From DATDCV01 sp036524155 (GTDB lineage Bacteria; Verrucomicrobiota; Verrucomicrobiia; Limisphaerales; UBA8199), in NCBI GenBank assembly GCA_036524155.1, contig DATDCV010000652.1, forward strand, positions 1 to 7,423: a DNA stretch of 7,423 nt, in the 5' to 3' direction. Made by a program: the position numbers and the translations under genes. The notes under the pieces are model-generated. The model saw nothing but the letters and a program-made list of their open reading frames with translations. It was not told where the DNA came from and searched no databases. Position 1 is the stretch's first letter, and each line of letters opens with the position of its first letter. Below are positions 5,138 to 7,423 of this stretch, piece after piece.

Positions 5138-6793
5138 ATGAACCGACTGACTGACCAACAACTCCTGGCGGCCTACGCCGAGCGTCACGAGGAGGCGGCG
5201 TTTGCAGAACTGGTTCACCGGCATATTGATCTGGTTCATTCCGCCGCCGTGCGTATGGTGTGCGATTCGCGCCTCGCGGAAGACGTGACGCAGAACGCAT
5301 TCGTTGAGCTGGCCAGGAACGCCACGAAATTGTGCGATCGACCGGTTTTGTCGGGTTGGCTGCATTGCACGGCACGGAACCTCGCCGCCAATGTCGTTCG
5401 CTCCGAGGTCCGCCGCCGTGTCCGTGAACAGGAGGCCGTCGCCATGAATGAAGTCCTTTCCTCCACCCCCGAGGCATCCTGGGAAGAGATCGCACCCCAC
5501 CTCGATGCTGCGCTCGCGGACCTGAGCGAAGCCGACCGCGATGCCGTGTTGCTGCGTTATTTCGAGAGGAAATCGGCGCAGCAAATGGCCGAAGTCCTGG
5601 GCGTCAGCGCCGAAGCCGCTCAAAAGCGCGTCAACCGCGCGGTGGAGCGCCTCCGCGATTTCTTTTCCAGACGGGGCGTTAGTGTCGGTGCCAGCGGGCT
5701 GGTCCTTGCTCTGTCTGCCAATGCGGTGCAGTCCGCCCCAGCGGCCCTGGCCACTGCCGTTTCCACAGCCGCCACATTGGTCGGAACCACCGTTGTTCCT
5801 GCCGCAGCAATAACCGCAACCAAAGCAATTGCCATGACCACACTACAAAAAGCGCTCATCACCGGCACCGTCGTCGTGCTCGCCGGAGCGGGTATCTACG
5901 AGGGCCGCCAGGCCGCGAACCTGCGCCGCCAAATGAACACACTGACTGAGCGGCAGGCGCCGCTTACCGAACAGATCCGGCAACTGCAGCGCGAACGCGA
6001 CGAAGCCCGAAACCAGCCCGCCGCAGTACGCGAGGAAGGCAACCGTCCGGCCGCTGATGCGGCGGAGTTGCTCCGGTTGCGCGGAATGGCCGGCGTGGCG
6101 CGCCGCGCAACCGCGGAGGCGGAACAATTGCGTGCGCAACTCGCGCGGCAAGCGAGCGCGCCTGCCACGAATCCTGTCCTCACCGCCATGACCGATGCCA
6201 TGCAGCAGGCCATGGAACGGCGCGCCGGGACCCGGCTGGACCGGCTCAAGGCCCTTCTGCAGCTTACTCCGGAACAAACCGACGCTGCGCGCGAGATCCT
6301 GTTGCGTCAGGCACGGGCCATGGCGGTTGGAATGCAACAGGCGATGTCGGGAAAATTCGACAAGGACGAAATCGCCAGGGCGCGCAGCACCGCGGGGAAT
6401 GTCGACGACCAAATCAAAGCTCTGCTGACGCCTGAGCAACTGGCGTCCTTTCCCGCATACAAGCAGGGGGAGGCCGCACAGGACGCGAGCACCGCAGCGA
6501 ATCAGGAGCTGCTGCAACTCCAGTCCACGTTGCGCCTGAAACCGGAACAACTGGATGGGGTTTACGCGGCTTTGTACCAGGCCACCGTGGACCAACTCAA
6601 TGGGAGTAGCAACCAGAAGTTCGCGAACGAAGGTGAAGCGATGCAGTGGGGGCTTGATCAGAAGGCCAAGGCTCTGGAGACCGTTCTAACTGAAGACCAG
6701 TTGCAGGCCTACCGGAAAGATCAGGCAGCCCAGGCCAGACTTTTCAAAGACCTGATCCAGAAGCTGGAAAGCTCCCGCGCCGCCGCCAAATAG
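5138..6793 (+). CDS. ECF sigma factor fused to a membrane helix and tandem Spy/CpxP-like C-terminal units
   Basis: The 551-aa protein starts with a standard ECF sigma module. Region 2 is about residues 18-98 (RLAEDVTQNAFVELAR at 45-60, GWLHCTARNLAANVVRSEVR at 73-92). Region 4 is 125-177, with the helix-turn-helix around QQMAEVLGVSAEAAQKRVNRA (148-168). ECF proteins are usually near 200 aa; this one adds about 370. Residues 181-235 are an Ala/Val/Thr-rich linker. Residues 237-254 (QKALITGTVVVLAGAGIY) are a probable transmembrane helix. Residues 258-340 are Gln/Arg/Glu-rich and probably coiled coil. Residues 366-543 form two similar helical units carrying LTPEQ-type motifs at 376, 430, 467 and 517. 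The tail would lie outside the cytoplasmic membrane. LTxxQ motifs are typical of Spy/CpxP/ZraP proteins, which sense envelope stress or metals, so the tail may act as a built-in sensor or anti-sigma element (inference). ECF factors with C-terminal membrane extensions are known in the PVC superphylum. No Shine-Dalgarno sequence is present. An out-of-frame ATG lies 4 nt upstream. Confidence 0.92.
   Translation: MNRLTDQQLLAAYAERHEEAAFAELVHRHIDLVHSAAVRMVCDSRLAEDVTQNAFVELARNATKLCDRPVLSGWLHCTARNLAANVVRSEVRRRVREQEAVAMNEVLSSTPEASWEEIAPHLDAALADLSEADRDAVLLRYFERKSAQQMAEVLGVSAEAAQKRVNRAVERLRDFFSRRGVSVGASGLVLALSANAVQSAPAALATAVSTAATLVGTTVVPAAAITATKAIAMTTLQKALITGTVVVLAGAGIYEGRQAANLRRQMNTLTERQAPLTEQIRQLQRERDEARNQPAAVREEGNRPAADAAELLRLRGMAGVARRATAEAEQLRAQLARQASAPATNPVLTAMTDAMQQAMERRAGTRLDRLKALLQLTPEQTDAAREILLRQARAMAVGMQQAMSGKFDKDEIARARSTAGNVDDQIKALLTPEQLASFPAYKQGEAAQDASTAANQELLQLQSTLRLKPEQLDGVYAALYQATVDQLNGSSNQKFANEGEAMQWGLDQKAKALETVLTEDQLQAYRKDQAAQARLFKDLIQKLESSRAAAK
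6233..6472 (+). repeat. Protein-level tandem unit 1 in the sigma factor tail
   Basis: This encodes residues 366-445. It opens with RLDRLKALLQLTPEQTDAAR and closes with DDQIKALLTPEQLASF. The two LTPEQ motifs are 54 residues apart. It aligns in layout with unit 2, so the tail appears to have arisen by duplication of an approximately 85-90-residue helical hairpin-type module. Confidence 0.6.
6506..6766 (+). repeat. Protein-level tandem unit 2 in the sigma factor tail
   Basis: This encodes residues 457-543. It opens with ELLQLQSTLRLKPEQLDGVY and closes with KALETVLTEDQLQAYRKD. The LKPEQ and LTEDQ motifs are 50 residues apart, close to the 54 in unit 1, and corresponding motifs are offset by 91 and 87 residues. 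The motifs are less perfect than in unit 1. No His or Cys is present in either unit, so there is no obvious metal-ligand set. Confidence 0.6.
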
Positions 6794-6802
6794 GATATCG
6801 CA

Positions 6803-6850
6803 TGGGGAGTGTCGACCGACCCGGCTAACTGCTCCGATTGACGCTTCCCA
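6803..6850 (+). terminator. Weak stem-loop after the sigma gene, possible terminator
   Basis: TGGGGAGTGTC (6803-6813) can pair with GACGCTTCCCA (6840-6850) over 11 bp if two G-U pairs are allowed. The loop is long (26 nt) and no U-tract follows, so it is not a classical intrinsic terminator. It begins 10 nt after the sigma stop codon, between two convergent genes where termination is expected. The remaining intergenic bases to 6934 show nothing further except a near-repeated GCGCGAG. Confidence 0.2.
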
Positions 6851-6934
6851 CAGCGTGCGCTCTCCCCTGCGGCACTGATTTAGCGCGAGTGGCGCAGAGT
6901 ATGCGCGAGCACAGCCCGAGGGCCACAGCTCCTC

Positions 6935-7423
6935 TCACGGCCACAGGCGGGCGCGATAAAACCGGTGGGGAGCCTGCCACCAGTCGGGATCACTGAAGTA
7001 GAGCCAGCTATTACCTACGGTGTTGGTCCGGATGGGGAACCATTGGCGCAAATCGGCGGAACGTTCGATGACGACCGTCTGGCGGTATACGCCGGCGACG
7101 CTGAAGCAAAACTCGTTCGAGACTACCCCGAAAGTGCCATCGCTGGTGATGATCACCGGGACCGCGTGCAGGGTGGTTTCCACGATGCCTTCGCCGATGC
7201 CGCTGTTGGCGATGAAACCGCGGGCGCGGATTCCGGCGCCGGCATCCACCGTGACATTGGTGAGTTGCCAGCCTCCTGGGACACGTTGTCCCGCGCCCAG
7301 TGGGGTCCAGGTCCCCGCTTTGGCGTCGGTGGTCAAGGCGACCACCGACGCCCAATCGCCTCCAGCTACCCGCTCGCGGCTCTGAATAGAGTAGGTGCGC
7401 CCGGGTACATTCCGCCAGGCGAG
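6935..7423 (-). CDS. C-terminal end of an exported verrucomicrobial-type protein, 5' part outside window
   Basis: The frame is open from the right edge to the TGA at 6937-6935, giving 162 residues of a C-terminus; the GTG at 7345 is only an internal codon. Visible residues begin LAWRNVPGRTYSIQSRERV, a pattern frequent in FN3-like C-terminal modules of verrucomicrobial exported proteins. A beta-rich middle follows (GIGEGIVETTLHAVPVIITS). The end is IERSADLRQWFPIRTNTVGN...YFSDPDWWQAPHRFYRARLWP. That ending, with the sequence S-x-D-L-x-x-W, then L-Y-F-S-D-P, then R-F-Y-R-x-R near the terminus, I recognise as a recurrent terminal module in this phylum, perhaps for surface attachment or sorting. 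The catalytic or binding part of the protein is not in the window, so its function cannot be named. It is convergent with the sigma factor gene, 141 nt apart. Confidence 0.82.
   Translation of the reverse strand, partial: LAWRNVPGRTYSIQSRERVAGGDWASVVALTTDAKAGTWTPLGAGQRVPGGWQLTNVTVDAGAGIRARGFIANSGIGEGIVETTLHAVPVIITSDGTFGVVSNEFCFSVAGVYRQTVVIERSADLRQWFPIRTNTVGNSWLYFSDPDWWQAPHRFYRARLWP

Noticed and set aside
5033..5623. A 196-codon minus-strand ORF antisense to the sigma region 2 coding sequence
   Set aside because: It overlaps the conserved ECF module completely, and its protein has no recognisable domain.
5843..6595. A 250-codon minus-strand ORF antisense to the sigma factor tail
   Set aside because: The translation is Arg/Leu/Gly-rich without recognisable features, while the plus strand carries a well-supported gene with family motifs; this is a codon-bias shadow.

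Overview
The window looks like chromosomal DNA of a GC-rich (about 60%) member of the Verrucomicrobiota, most likely the Pedosphaera/Limisphaera-type branch. This rests on recalled family style: an ECF sigma factor with an alanine-rich linker, a membrane helix and a long exported tail; large exported LamG/FN3 proteins; and the C-terminal pattern 'ERSADLRQW...YFSDPDW...RFYRARLWP' that recurs in exported proteins of this phylum. No similarity search was possible. There are no RNA genes, CRISPR arrays, transposase genes or phage genes.

Layout. Positions 4728 to 1 (minus strand) hold a compact three-gene unit with 12-nt gaps at both junctions. It encodes a parvulin-type (PpiC/SurA-like) peptidyl-prolyl isomerase lipoprotein, then a 620-aa exported protein of unknown function, then a modular exported protein (carboxypeptidase-regulatory-like, FN3-like, LamG, FN3-like) that continues past the left edge. 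Positions 4729-5137 form a gene-free divergent region containing two direct copies of a 117-bp element at a 269-bp offset. One copy supplies the promoter region and the start of the lipoprotein signal peptide of the isomerase gene. Positions 5138-6793 (plus strand) encode a 551-aa ECF sigma factor fused to a transmembrane segment, a coiled coil and two tandem units with LTPEQ-type motifs resembling the Spy/CpxP family. Convergent to it, 6935-7423 is the 3' end of another exported protein, entering from the right edge.

How the parts may work together (inference). The isomerase lipoprotein sits where it could help fold or deliver the two co-encoded exported proteins. The sigma factor is built so that a domain outside the cytoplasmic membrane could influence a covalently attached cytoplasmic sigma module. 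It is divergent from the export unit, so it may sense envelope conditions and control that unit or itself, but no matching promoter pair was identified. The most notable items are the sigma-sensor fusion with its internally duplicated sensor, and the 117-bp repeat that appears to have become the 5' end of a gene.
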